Assembly: GCF_001641265.1 (NCBI RefSeq)
Contig: NW_020167545.1
Coordinates: 186,001 to 250,000, forward strand
Direction of reading: 5' to 3'
DNA length: 64,000 bases
Origin: Pseudogymnoascus destructans
Taxonomy: Eukaryota; Ascomycota; Leotiomycetes; Thelebolales; Thelebolaceae
The notes beneath the pieces are model-generated. The model was not told where the DNA came from, did no database searches, and worked only from the letters and a program-made list of their open reading frames with translations. Positions 51,580-61,983 of this stretch are shown here, piece after piece (position 1 is the first letter of the stretch; every line of letters begins with the position of its first letter). The position numbers and the translations under genes are program-made.

Positions 51580-51780
51580 ATCATTTCCATATCCCATCCT
51601 CCCCCTTCACTTCATCCCTTTCATCATTCATCCCTTCATCATTCATCCCTTCCCCCCTTCATCCCTTCATCGCTTCCCCCCTTCATCCCTTCATCGCTTC
51701 ATCGCTTCCCCCCTTCATCCCTTCATCGCTTCATCGCTTCCCTCCTCCCCCCCTTCCCCCTTCCCCCCTTCCCCCCTTAA
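51580..51780. repeat. CATTCATCCCTTC / CTTCATCGCTTCC pyrimidine array
   Basis: Imperfect tandem repeats of 9-14 bp (CCCCTTCATCCCTTCATCG and variants) from about 51600 to 51740, then C-rich. They overlap the 3' end of the MAPKK gene. Confidence 0.8.
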
Positions 51781-53508
51781 TACCCACCCCCCCCATCCAC
51801 CCCAAAATACCTCCCCCCCCACCCCCTCCCCTCTCCTCCTTCCTCGGCACCGGCGGCGCCGGCAACGGCCCCCCCGGCGGCCCATTCCTAATCGGCAGCA
51901 CATGACTATTCCCCCCCCCAAACCCCCCTGCTCCACCTCCGGACTCAACACCTTCCTCATCACAAACCCCTGTCCCTGCTGCTGCGGCACGCTTGGCGTC
52001 CTCGCACTCGGCACCGGCGGCGGAGCCTTAGTAGGTGAGCGAATCCCATTAATCGTATTCACCACCATTTCCCTCGGGCTAATCGCCGCCATACGCGGAT
52101 CGGTGGTTATTGGGATATCACCAGTTGCGGATCTGGGCGTGAGGATGGAAGACGAGGTGGAGGTCGAGGTGGTGGTGGGAGGAGGGGTGGCGGAAGGCGT
52201 GTCGGAGGAACGGAGGAGTTCCTGTGTTGCGGGCGAGAGTTGCGGGGCGAGGTGGGAGCGGCGGTTGTGTCTTTCCATGAGGGAGACGGCCCAGTCGCGG
52301 AGGTCGACGGGGGTGCGTTTTGCGGCTTGGACGAAGGGTTCGCGTTCCTTGGGTGGGTGTTAGTTTGGGGCGGTAAGGGGGAAGGCAGGGGGCGAGGGGG
52401 GGAGAGGTGGTGGACATACGTAGAGTTCTTGAGGCGTAGGACGCTCTTCAGGTCGCTTGGACATGCACTTCTGGATCATATCCTCCAGAATCTGCGGGAA
52501 CGCCTCGCTCTTCGGCAGCCGTGGCGCAGGCTCATGCACGATCTGCTGGAGGAGGTCGAGGATACCCGCCGGCGCGGCATCGCCATCCGACAGGTGCTCG
52601 CTAGCATCGAACGGGAACTTCCCAATAGCAAGCTCCATGATCGACAGCCCGAAACTCCACACGTCTGACTTGACGGTGTACTTCTCGCCCTGGATGCGCT
52701 CGGGCGCCATGTAGGTCGATGTCCCGACGAAGGTGTCGGCGACGGAGTTGACCAGCTCGCCGGAGACGCCGAAGTCGCACAGCTTGATGAAGCCGCGCGA
52801 GTTGACGAGGATGTTGGAGGGCTTGATGTCGCGGTGCATGATGTGGTGCTTGATGTAGAGGTAGGTTAGGCCGCCGAGGGTGGCCTCGGCGATCTTGCCG
52901 AGAACGTCGACGCGGATTGGGCCGAAGTCGCGGGAGATGCGGTCGAGGGAGCTGGAGGGAGCGGTCAGTAGTTGAGAGTGGGAGGGAAGGGGTGGGCTCA
53001 CCCAACGTCCATGTATTCCATGCACATGATGACATCGTTGCTCTCGCTCAGGAAGGCGCCGTAGAAATTCACAATGTAGTCCGAGTTGCACTCGTGCATG
53101 ATATGCAGCTCCCGCACGATCCGGCGACGAATCTCCTTCTTCGCCTCCACATGTATGACCTATTCAAAAAAATCAGCACCTCCGCACAACACACTCTCCA
53201 TACCACCCAGACCACCCAGCACTCACCTTCCTCGCCATCACCGTCCCCGTCGCGATATGTCGGACCTTACTAACGGTCCCCCCATTCCCGCTGCCAAGCT
53301 CCTTCAGCACCTCGAGATCCTCCCGCTTCAAATCAAGCTTGTACTCGATCCCGATCTCGAGCTGCGCCGTGCGGCCGCTGGCGGCGTCGTCGAGGGCAGC
53401 GTGGTCGTCATTCGAGGGCGCCGGGGCGCGGGGGGCCGGTGCGTTGAGCGCGAGGCCCTTCACGTTCTTGCGCTTCATCGTGCGCACGCCGAAGACTTCG
53501 GCCGACAT
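51777..53508 (-). CDS. STE7: STE7-type MAP kinase kinase (pheromone/invasive-growth cascade)
   Basis: Dual-specificity kinase that phosphorylates the Fus3/Kss1-type MAPK, controlling mating, hyphal fusion and host invasion in ascomycetes. Exons 53508-53227, 53159-53002, 52951-52420 and 52347-51777 keep phase. The N-terminus RTMKRKNVKGLAL and LEIGIEYKLDLKREDLEVLK is typical of fungal Ste7/MEK2. Kinase motifs: GSGNGGTVSKV loop, ATP-site Lys in MARKVIHVEAKKE, MHRDIKPSNILVN, CDFGVSGELVNSVADTFVG with the S-x3-T activation sites, and YMAPERI. After the kinase domain a disordered tail begins (AVSLMERHNRRSHLAPQ). Coding changes frame at a C9 run (plus 51911-51919): NSHVLPIRNGPPGGPLPAPP continues in another frame, and a second change at another G/C run near 51813 is needed to reach the stop at 51777. 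These look like homopolymer errors in a functional gene. Confidence 0.93.
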
Positions 53509-54722
53509 CGTTGCGGGTGGGGTGGGGTGGATACGCCGATGCGGTAGTGTGTGTTTTAGTTGGAGGGAGCAGGCTCTCTGCAACGGCCGTGGCCTTGGGG
53601 TTGGGTTTGTAGATTAGTTTTCTGCTGGTGAGAGGGGGGGAGTTGGGTTCGTGTGCGGGTGGCGATGCGGGATTTGTTCGCCGTGAGTGCGAGGTGAAGG
53701 TGCAGAGGTGCGAGGAGGCCGGATCTAGACACGGAATGCAGGAGGTAGGTTGCACAAAGGGGGGGGACGGGTTCAGGAAGGGGTCGGTGGCCGTTGCACT
53801 GTATCGATTTGCGTTGGTGTTAGTCGCAGCCGCCAGTTGATTTTGGCGATTCGCAGATTGGGCGGATGGGCGCTTAAGAGATGCAAGTGTAGCGAGCAAG
53901 AGCGGAGTCGAAAGAGCTTGAAAGACGAACGTATGGGGGGATTGTGGTATATGGTATAAGTTGTACAAGTCTAGTAGAGCCAAGCCGAGTAGACTAGAAT
54001 TCAAATAATTCAAATAGAGGGGTTCGAGGGAATAGGGGACCCCGTTCCTGTTAATTTCTGTAGGAAATATTGAATTATTGGGAACTGTACTGTCCGTTCA
54101 GCAGCCATTCACCTTTGAGAGACCAGGATTGACAGAATTCCAGGAATATTAAATGTTTAATAGTTTGCTAGTATTGGTAGTTTCATAGATGATATAATAT
54201 TCTCCTTCTTACTGTAACTTACATCCAGTGAATTTATTTACACTGTAAGTTATGGGTTTGAGGCACAACTAAAACTACTATCACCTGCGGCCTTATAAAT
54301 AAGGCATACTATAATATTTCTACCACCACCCTTTAAGTTGAATTCGTATAACGTGACTTATAATGTAACTATAACGTGACTTATAACGTGACTTATAATG
54401 TGACTATAACGTGACTTAATGTGACTATAACGTGACATATAACGTGACTTATAACGTGACATATAACGTGACTTATAACGTGACAGGTCCCTCTGCCTAC
54501 CCCTACCAACTTCAGAACGTCGCGACTTTTTGAGCGTGTTCAATGAACAAGTGAGCTTCTAATATCCCACTTCACGCTCAACCTCTTCTTTCTCTTTCAT
54601 TTCCCCCCTTCTACACCTTCACTTCTGTCGCGGTGGAAGATACAAGGTTACGCTACTTGCACCCGCCATCCGAACCCAACACCGGGCTACTCGCCCCATC
54701 CACAACAGCCTCGTTGCCCAGC
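53509..54722. promoter_or_regulatory. Divergent promoter region of STE7 and SPT6
   Basis: 1.2 kb between two divergent start codons. The STE7 side (53509-54000) is GT-rich leader. The middle is AT-rich. An ACGTGAC minisatellite lies at 54347-54486, and a CT-rich tract (54570-54620) precedes SPT6. No other gene seen. Confidence 0.55.
54347..54486. repeat. ATAACGTGACTT minisatellite upstream of SPT6
   Basis: About twelve units of 9-12 bp with core (TA)ATAACGTGAC or TAATGTGAC in tandem, ending about 240 nt before the SPT6 ATG. The core ACGTGAC resembles bZIP/bHLH half-sites, so it could bind a regulator in multiple copies. Confidence 0.9.
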
Positions 54723-57700
54723 ATGAGTATGCGCGACCTCATCTCGGGCGAGGCCGAGCTTGCCTCCGACGAGGAAGATGACCAGTCCTTCGACGAAGAG
54801 ACTGGCGAGGGCCGCCCACGGAAGGAACAGGCGAGGCCTGACATGGACGACTCCAGCGAGGAGGAAGAGGACGATGATGACGCCGAGGCCGCACGCGCTG
54901 TATGTTCCGCCCAGAGCGCGTGGCGCAGTGGCAATGACAGAGGCTAACCGCTCTTCCAGGTCCGCGAAGGTTTCATCATCGATGATGAGGAGGACGAGGA
55001 GCCCGAGGCACGAGAACGGCGACGGGGAAAGCGCCGTCGTGCTGAGCGCGAGAAGGAGGAGGTCGCCCTGGACGAAGAGGATCTCGATCTGATTGGGGAG
55101 GCGAACCCAGAGTGGCAGGCCAAGACGACAACTGATGTACATATATCGCCTCACTGCTACGATTGCTGTGCTAATTACCACTCTAGCATAAATACAAGCG
55201 TCTCAAGCGTGGTCATAGGGACGAAGACGAGCGCGATAGGGAACGAGGGCTCGATGAAATCTTCTCCGAAGACGAAGCCGCCGATGTCGATGAAGCTCCT
55301 CGACACCCTCTCCGCGCGGACCACCGAAATGTCGACGAGTTTGCCGATTTCATCGAGGAGGACGAACTCGAGGATGAAGACCAGAAGCTCCGATACCAGG
55401 AGGAGATGGAGGTTGCTAGGCCGCGCGACCGTACATACGTCGGGGCGGGAACAGAGGCTTCAGGTCTTGACAAGGACACCCTGGAGGATATGGAGGCTAT
55501 CTTTGGCAATGGCGAGGAATACGATTGGGCCCTCGATATGGAACAGGAGGATGAGATCCGCGAGGTCGGTGACCAGCAGCTCGAGCTGAAGGACGTCTTT
55601 GAGCCGTCCCAGCTCGCTGAGAGGCTCTTGACGGATGAAGACAACGAGATTCGCTGGGCCGATGAGCCGGAGCGCTTCCAGCTCCAGCGGAAGGCATATA
55701 GGCATGTCCAGATCACCGACGATCAGTTCAAGGAGGAAGCGAAGTGGATCACCAACCTGATCTGGCCAAAGAAGCGCCCGAATTTGCCGCCGGGAGGCGA
55801 TCTCCAGGGTCCATTCCAGAAGGCTATTGGCAAGGTGCTGGAGTTCTTCGTTGTCGACGAGGTGGAGGTGCCATATGTGTTCCAACATCGCAAGGACTAT
55901 TTGATCCACGCAAAAAGAACGAGACTTGCCCCCGACCCATCGAATCCCGACCAGCCAGAGTATGGCGTAACCGCTCAGAAGCTGCTCAACCAGGATGACC
56001 TCTGGAGAATCCTCGAGCTCGACCTGAAGTTCAGGGCGTTCGTCGATAAGCGGAATATCTTGGAGAAGGCATACGATAACCTCAAATCAGCATCCGACGT
56101 CAAGGACGAGATGTTCGAGGAGATGATACCCGTTGCGGCTACCATGGAAGAGCTGCAGGATCTGCAGGAATACCTCCATTTCACCTACTCTGGACAGCTC
56201 AAGGACCTTGCTGTCATTGATGGAAATGCAAAGGAACCCCACCAGCGACGACCAGGCTCCAGGTCCTCAATCTTTGAGCGCGTCCGCAACGGTCAGGCCT
56301 ACAACCTCGTGCGCGCCTATGGTATTAGCGCCGAGGACATCGCGAAGAACGCTCTCCGCGAAGGCCGGAAACAGTACACTGAGGACCCCGCAGTTCGTCC
56401 CATCGAGCTGGCAGATACGCTGACGAGCGACGATGATTTCAGAACGGGGGAGCAGGTCCTGCTCGCTGCTCGCCAGATGTTCAGCGAGGAGATGGTCATG
56501 AACCCGAGGATGCGCAAGCACTTCCGCATGAGCTATTTCCAGATGGGCACAGTCAGCTGCCAACGCACCGAGAAGGGATTACGGCGCATCGACGACCAGA
56601 ACCAATACTACGAGCTCAAGTATCTCCGGAACATGACGATCCCCGACATTGCCAGGCAACCCGAGGTTTTCCTCAAGATGCTGAAGGCAGAAGAGGAGGG
56701 CCTTCTGGAGGTCAGGATCACGATGCAGCAGGAGCGCGATTTCAGGAGGCAGCTTCTCCAGGAGTTCACCTCCGACAACTACAGTGAGGTGGCTGATGCA
56801 TGGAACGATGAGCGCCTGAAGGTCCTTGACCTGGCGTTCCGCCGTCTCGACAGGATCATGGTGAAGAGTGTCAAGGAAAACATGCGCAACGAATGCGAGT
56901 CCGAAGTCCTCAAAGCGTGCCGCGACGAATACTCAAAGAAGCTGGATCAGGCGCCATACAAGCCTAAGGGAATGGTTCTTGGCACCACCCCTCGCGTTTT
57001 GGCGCTCTCCAGCGGAAGCGGCGATGCGGCGCGCGGTCCGGTTTACTGGGCCTGGGTCGAAGACGACGGACGTGTCTTGGAGAATGGACAGTTTGAGAAC
57101 CTGTCTCGCGATGACCGGTCGCGCGACGAGTTCGCGGAGCTGGTGCAGCGCCGGAAGCCCGATGTTATCGGCGTGGGTGGTTTCTCGATCGAGACCAACA
57201 AGATGATCAAAGACATCAGGGATTTGGTCGCGGAGCGAGACCTCAGGGGGCCAGACTTTGATGTGCGCGATACTAATGAGACGCACAACGAGCAGCTTGA
57301 GGTGGTGGTTGTTAATGACGAAGTTGCACGTCTGTATCGTGATAGTCCGAGGGCTCTCGGCGACTACCCGGGGCTCTCGTCTGTCACTCGGTACTGTGTG
57401 GCCTTGGCGAAATATCTTCAGAACCCTATGAAGGAGTATGCGGCCCTCGGCAACGATATCGTATCATTGATATTCCACCGATGCCAGCACCTGGTACCAG
57501 AGGAGACGCTGCGCAAGCAGCTGGATACTGCCATGGTTGACATGGTGAATCTGTGCGGTATCGATATCAACGAAGCCGTCACTGACCCGTACGTCGCCAA
57601 CCTGTTGCCTTATGTTTGTGGACTCGGCCCTCGCAAGGCGACAAGTGTGATCAAGGCTATCAACATGAATGGCGGCATGGTCAATAGCCGTGACGAGCTC

Positions 57701-59151
57701 GTCGGAGACCCAGACAGCCAGAAACTGCCCGTCGTTGGCCCGCGCGTGTGGAACAACTGCGCTAGTTTCCTGAGCATCGAGTACGATCCTTCCATGTCTA
57801 CGTCCGATTACCTAGATAACACGCGTGTGCACCCCGAGGACTACGAGCTGGGCAGGAAGATGGCTGCTGACGCGCTTGAGCTCGACGAGGAAGACGTCAA
57901 GGCTGAAGTCGACGAGAACGGCCCCGGAGCCGTCGTGCGGAAGCTGATCAAGGATGATGAGCAGGACAAGGTCAACGATCTCATTCTCGAGGAGTATGCG
58001 GAGCAGCTGGAGCAGAATTACAACCAGAAGAAGCGTGCTACCCTCGAGACCATCCGCGCTGAGCTCATCCAGCCTTACGAAGAGCTGCGCCGCAACTTCG
58101 CTATGTTGAGCGAAGATGATGTTTTCACGATGCTCACTGGCGAGACTAACGATTCGCTTTGCGAGGGCATGGTTGTCTCTATCAATGTCCGCGTTGTCAA
58201 CGATGAGTTCCTCATCGTCAAGCTCGACTCGGGCTTGGAAGGTCGCGTGGAGGCATATGAAGCCACGGACAACAATGATGTGCCGTTGCCGAGACTCTTT
58301 TCTCAAGGGCAAGCTGCGCAAGCTAAATTACTATCGGTGGACAGGCGCGAGTTCTCGGCTAAGCTCTCGATGAGAGAGCAGGAGGTCAAGAGACCGTTCC
58401 GCCGTCGCTTGAACCACATGGATGACCAGTGGGACTCGAACCAGGAAGCGAGGGACAGGGAGGAGCTGAGGGAGAAGGACAAGGTTACTGGGCGTGCTCA
58501 GCGTGTCATCAAGCATCCTCTGTTCCGCCCATTCAATTCCACCCAAGCGGAGGAGTATCTCGGATCTCAGAGCTCCGGCGACGCCGTTATCAGAACGTCG
58601 TCCAAGGGTAATGATCACTTGACTGTGACATGGAAGGTGGCAGATGGTGTGTACCAGCACATTGACGTCCTCGAGCTGCTCAAGGAGAACGAGTTCACGG
58701 TTGGCAAGCAACTTCGTATCGGCGGCAAGTACACCTACAGCGATCTGGATGAACTGATCGTGGATCACGTCAAAGCCATGGCTCGCAAGGTGGACGAGAT
58801 GATGCAGCACGAGAAGTACCAAAAGGGCAGCAAGGCCGACACAGGTATGTTACCCCCCCCTAATTCGTACCTCCTTATCGCATACTAACTGCGCCCTCAG
58901 AACGCTGGTTGACGACCTACACCGAGGCCAACCCCAAGCGCTCCGTATACGCCTTCTGCATCGACCCTAAGCACCCCGGCTACTTCCACCTGTGCTTCAA
59001 GGGCGGACAGAACGCCAAGCTCAACGCCTGGCCCGTCAAGGTCATCCCCAACGCCTTTGAGCTGCTCAAGAACCCGTACCCGGACATGCGCGCGCTGTGC
59101 AACGGCTTCAAGCTGCGCTTTGCCAGCGAGGCGAATAAGAGTCGCGGATGA
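54723..59151 (+). CDS. SPT6: Transcription elongation factor and histone chaperone Spt6
   Basis: Nuclear factor that travels with RNA polymerase II and reassembles nucleosomes. Exons 54723-54899, 54960-55136, 55187-58844 and 58901-59151 keep phase and give 1,420 residues, the usual size. The start MSMRDLISGEAEL matches fungal Spt6; frames opening at 54633 extend only into leader. Residues 1 to about 210 are very acidic (DDSSEEEEDDDD, DDEEDEEPEARE). The Tex-like core follows, with a YqgF/RNase H-like domain from about 714, helix-hairpin-helix GLGPRKATSVIKAI near 933, an S1 domain near 1110 (LCEGMVVSINVRVV), and tandem SH2 from about 1225 (HPLFRPFNSTQAEEYL, IRTSSKGNDHLTVTWK) to KLRFASEANKSRG. 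The SH2 pair binds the phosphorylated Rpb1 linker. No lesions seen. Confidence 0.97.
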
Positions 59152-59650
59152 GCGGTGGGAGGTTGTATTCGCTCCTGCGTTTTCCCGTTTTTTACTTTTA
59201 TTGTTGCCGCCGTGGCATGGCGGCCAGGGCGGTTGGAACGGATTGGCTTGGTGGTGGGCGCATCGCGCGAGGAGTTCGGGGTATGTTTGGGGAGGTGACT
59301 TTATTTGGGTCCATCCGAGGGAGGGAGAGAAGGGAGGGCTAGCTGGACCACGCGCATCTACGGCTACGTTTTGCGCAATGTCGATCCTGTAGTTTTGTAT
59401 TATAACAACATGATTTTTACAGCGGGGGTTGGTTAAGGGTTGGTGGGGGAGAGAAAAGCAAAAGAGAGAGGATAGTTTTAAGAAAATAGAAAGAATGTCC
59501 TGGTCCGAATCTATATAAATCCTTCATTCCGCTCGAGAGTCTCGTTCTAAAATCCAATCTCCCACCTCATGTCCTACTGTGTCAGCATGGCTACTGTGAA
59601 CATGAACTGCGTTGAATTCTATAACCCCAATCCTGCATTGAAGGCCTCAC
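59152..59650. other. SPT6 3' flank up to the truncated chromovirus
   Basis: About 500 nt of 3' UTR and spacer, with an AT-rich block at 59390-59530. No LTR or target-site sequence is visible before the retroelement sequence begins at about 59651. Confidence 0.55.
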
Positions 59651-61983
59651 TCTTGTGCCTTAAACAAGAGAGATGCATGGAAGACATTATGGATAGTCCA
59701 AGTAGGTGGTAATGCAAGCTCGAAAGCATTCTTGCCAATAGTCCTTGTGATCTTAAAAGGTCCAAGTCTTTTAGTATCAAGTTTGTCTGAAGGTCTAGTA
59801 GTTGTGATATGTCTTCTAGACAAAAAGACTTGATCACCAACTTTGAATTGTGGTGCAACCACCCCCCTGTTAAAGGCCTGAGCCTGCTCGTCTTGTGCAC
59901 GCTGTATTTGAACCTTGAGATAGTCCTGGAGGCCCTTAAGGTAGATGATTCTTTCAGTAGCAGAAGGGTTTTTGAAATTTTCAGGACAATTCAGTTCTGC
60001 CACTTCAAACCTAGGGTGATAACCATAGTTTGCATAGAAAGGTGTCTCTTTTGTGGTGTTAGAGACTGTGTTGTTGTAAGCAAATTCTGCAAGATGGAGA
60101 AGATCTGCCCAGTTGTCTTGAGCATAGTTTGTATAAATTCTTAGATATTGTTCAAGTACAGAGTTGACTCTCTCTGTCTGGCCATCTGTTTGAGGGTGAT
60201 AAGCTGTAGAGAAGCGTTGTTCCATGTTTAAGAGTTTAGAGAACTCCTTAAAAAAGTTTGAAGTGAAAACTGCTCCCCTATCTGAGATCCAGTGTCCAGG
60301 AATTCCATGATATTTAAAGACCACCTTGAGGAATAGCCACGCAAGTTCAGAAGCTGTGATAGTCTCATTGCAAGGCTCAAAGTGTGCCATTTTTGTGAGC
60401 CTTTCTACCACCACAAGGATAGAGTCATAAGGGGTAGCACCCCCTTTTGGGATAGAAGGAGGCAACTTGACTATAAAGTCAATGGATATGGAGTCCCATG
60501 GGCGTTCTGGTATAGGTAGAGGCTGCAAGAGGCCATAGGGCTTTTGCCGTGTAGGTTTGTTCAAGTTGCAAGTAGTGCAAGAAGATATATAGTCTTGAAG
60601 AGTAGTCCTTAGACTAGGCCAGTAGAACTTTCTTGTTAGAAGTTCATAAGTTTTTGCAAAGCCAAAGTGCCCTGCAGCTGGAGCATCATGGAACTGCTGT
60701 AGGAGGTGTAGCTGTAATCGTTTATCCCTTGGGACATAGATATAGTTCTTGAATAAGAGAAGTCCATGCTGATTTTTTGAGAAATTCTGTAGTCCAACTT
60801 TCTCAAGAGAGGAACCTTTCTTCTGGAGGTATTCCAAAGTTCTTTTCGCAAAGGGATTATGGTTGTAAGCATCTTTGAATGCTTTAAGAAGTGTTGCTGA
60901 GGGTGTATAGTCTTTAAAGGTCTCTGGTTCCTGAGAAGAGGTAATGGGGGCAACTTGGTCTTGAGGGGATAAGTTTCCCTCTAAGTCCTCTGTAGTGCGA
61001 GGGTTGCTTAAAGATGCTGCTATAAGCTTTGTAGAGTCTAGCAGGGCCTTTGTATTGCTTGTTTTAGCAGAATCTTGGTAGTCATGTCTTCTTGAGAGGA
61101 GATCTGCTCTTTGATTCTTGGCCCCTGAGACATGTTTTATAACAAAGTCAAAACCTCCTAGTTGTTCAGACCACCTTGCTTGTCGTCGATTGAGCTGTTT
61201 AGTGGTTGTAAAGGTCAAGAGATTTGAATGGTCACTGTAAATAGTGATAGGATAGTTTGCCCCTTCAAGGTAGCATCTCCAATGCTTTAGAGAACATACT
61301 ATGGCAAGCAGTTCCTTGTCTGTAATGGGATAGTTTTGTTCGGCTGCTGATAGCTTTCTTGAGTAAAATGCCACAGGCTGTAGCTCTTCTTGTTTGTCTT
61401 TTGGAGCTTGGTATAAGATTCCAGAAATGGCAAAATCTGAGGCATCTGTCTCAAGAGTGGCAGGTTTCAAGGGGTTAAAGTGTAGTAACATTTTCCCTTC
61501 TTTGAATTCTCCTTTAAGAGCATCGAAAGCATCTTGCTGTGTCTTATCCCAGTGATACAAAGTGTCCTTGTGAAGTAATTGAGTAAGGGGTAAAGCCAAG
61601 GATGTATATCTTGGTATAAACCTCCTGTAATAGTTGGCAAACCCAAGGAAAGACTGAACCTCTTTAATGCTGGAAGGAATAGGCCACGTTTGTACTGCTT
61701 TTGTCTTTTCAGGATCCATCTGAATGCCTTCTGTTGAAATTCTATGTCCCAAGAAATCAACTTGAGACATATGGAAAAGACATTTCTCAAGTTTGCAAAA
61801 GAGTTGTGCTTGAGATAGCTTCTCTAAGACTTGTCTAACATGTAGAACATGCTCTTGAGTGTCTAAAGAGTATATAAGAATGTCGTCTAAGTAGACAACA
61901 ACAAAGATATCCAAGTAAGGTCTTAGAATATCATTCATGAGAGCTTGGAAAGAAGCAGGTGCATTGGCAAGCCCAAAAGGCAT
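59647..61983 (-). CDS. Truncated chromovirus pol (RT to integrase, no chromodomain)
   Basis: 778 codons matching the pol frame of copy 1 from MPFGLANAPASFQAL: RT VVVYLDDILIYS, RNase H ETDASDFAISGILYQ, integrase H-H-C-C and D-D-E (DGQTERVNSVLEQYL). It follows copy 1 to HNVFHASLLFKAQE, where copy 1 has Ser instead of Phe, and then stops at a TGA supplied by flanking DNA. It therefore lacks about 86 C-terminal residues including the whole chromodomain. Not functional. Confidence 0.92.
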   Translation of the reverse strand: MPFGLANAPASFQALMNDILRPYLDIFVVVYLDDILIYSLDTQEHVLHVRQVLEKLSQAQLFCKLEKCLFHMSQVDFLGHRISTEGIQMDPEKTKAVQTWPIPSSIKEVQSFLGFANYYRRFIPRYTSLALPLTQLLHKDTLYHWDKTQQDAFDALKGEFKEGKMLLHFNPLKPATLETDASDFAISGILYQAPKDKQEELQPVAFYSRKLSAAEQNYPITDKELLAIVCSLKHWRCYLEGANYPITIYSDHSNLLTFTTTKQLNRRQARWSEQLGGFDFVIKHVSGAKNQRADLLSRRHDYQDSAKTSNTKALLDSTKLIAASLSNPRTTEDLEGNLSPQDQVAPITSSQEPETFKDYTPSATLLKAFKDAYNHNPFAKRTLEYLQKKGSSLEKVGLQNFSKNQHGLLLFKNYIYVPRDKRLQLHLLQQFHDAPAAGHFGFAKTYELLTRKFYWPSLRTTLQDYISSCTTCNLNKPTRQKPYGLLQPLPIPERPWDSISIDFIVKLPPSIPKGGATPYDSILVVVERLTKMAHFEPCNETITASELAWLFLKVVFKYHGIPGHWISDRGAVFTSNFFKEFSKLLNMEQRFSTAYHPQTDGQTERVNSVLEQYLRIYTNYAQDNWADLLHLAEFAYNNTVSNTTKETPFYANYGYHPRFEVAELNCPENFKNPSATERIIYLKGLQDYLKVQIQRAQDEQAQAFNRGVVAPQFKVGDQVFLSRRHITTTRPSDKLDTKRLGPFKITRTIGKNAFELALPPTWTIHNVFHASLLFKAQE

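Larger units (their letters stand above)
50113..51776. promoter_or_regulatory. Upstream region of the large disordered-protein gene and 3' flank of the MAPKK
   Basis: 1.66 kb without a supportable gene. It holds a 27-bp tandem pair (50357-50410) and a long TGGACACTGACA-type minisatellite (50838-51125). From 51580 to 51776 a CATTCATCCCTTC/CTTCATCGCTTCC pyrimidine array would be the 3' UTR of the MAPKK. Confidence 0.5.

Noticed and set aside
55460..58822. Long minus-strand frames opposite SPT6
   Set aside because: Antisense shadows of a long, biased coding exon.
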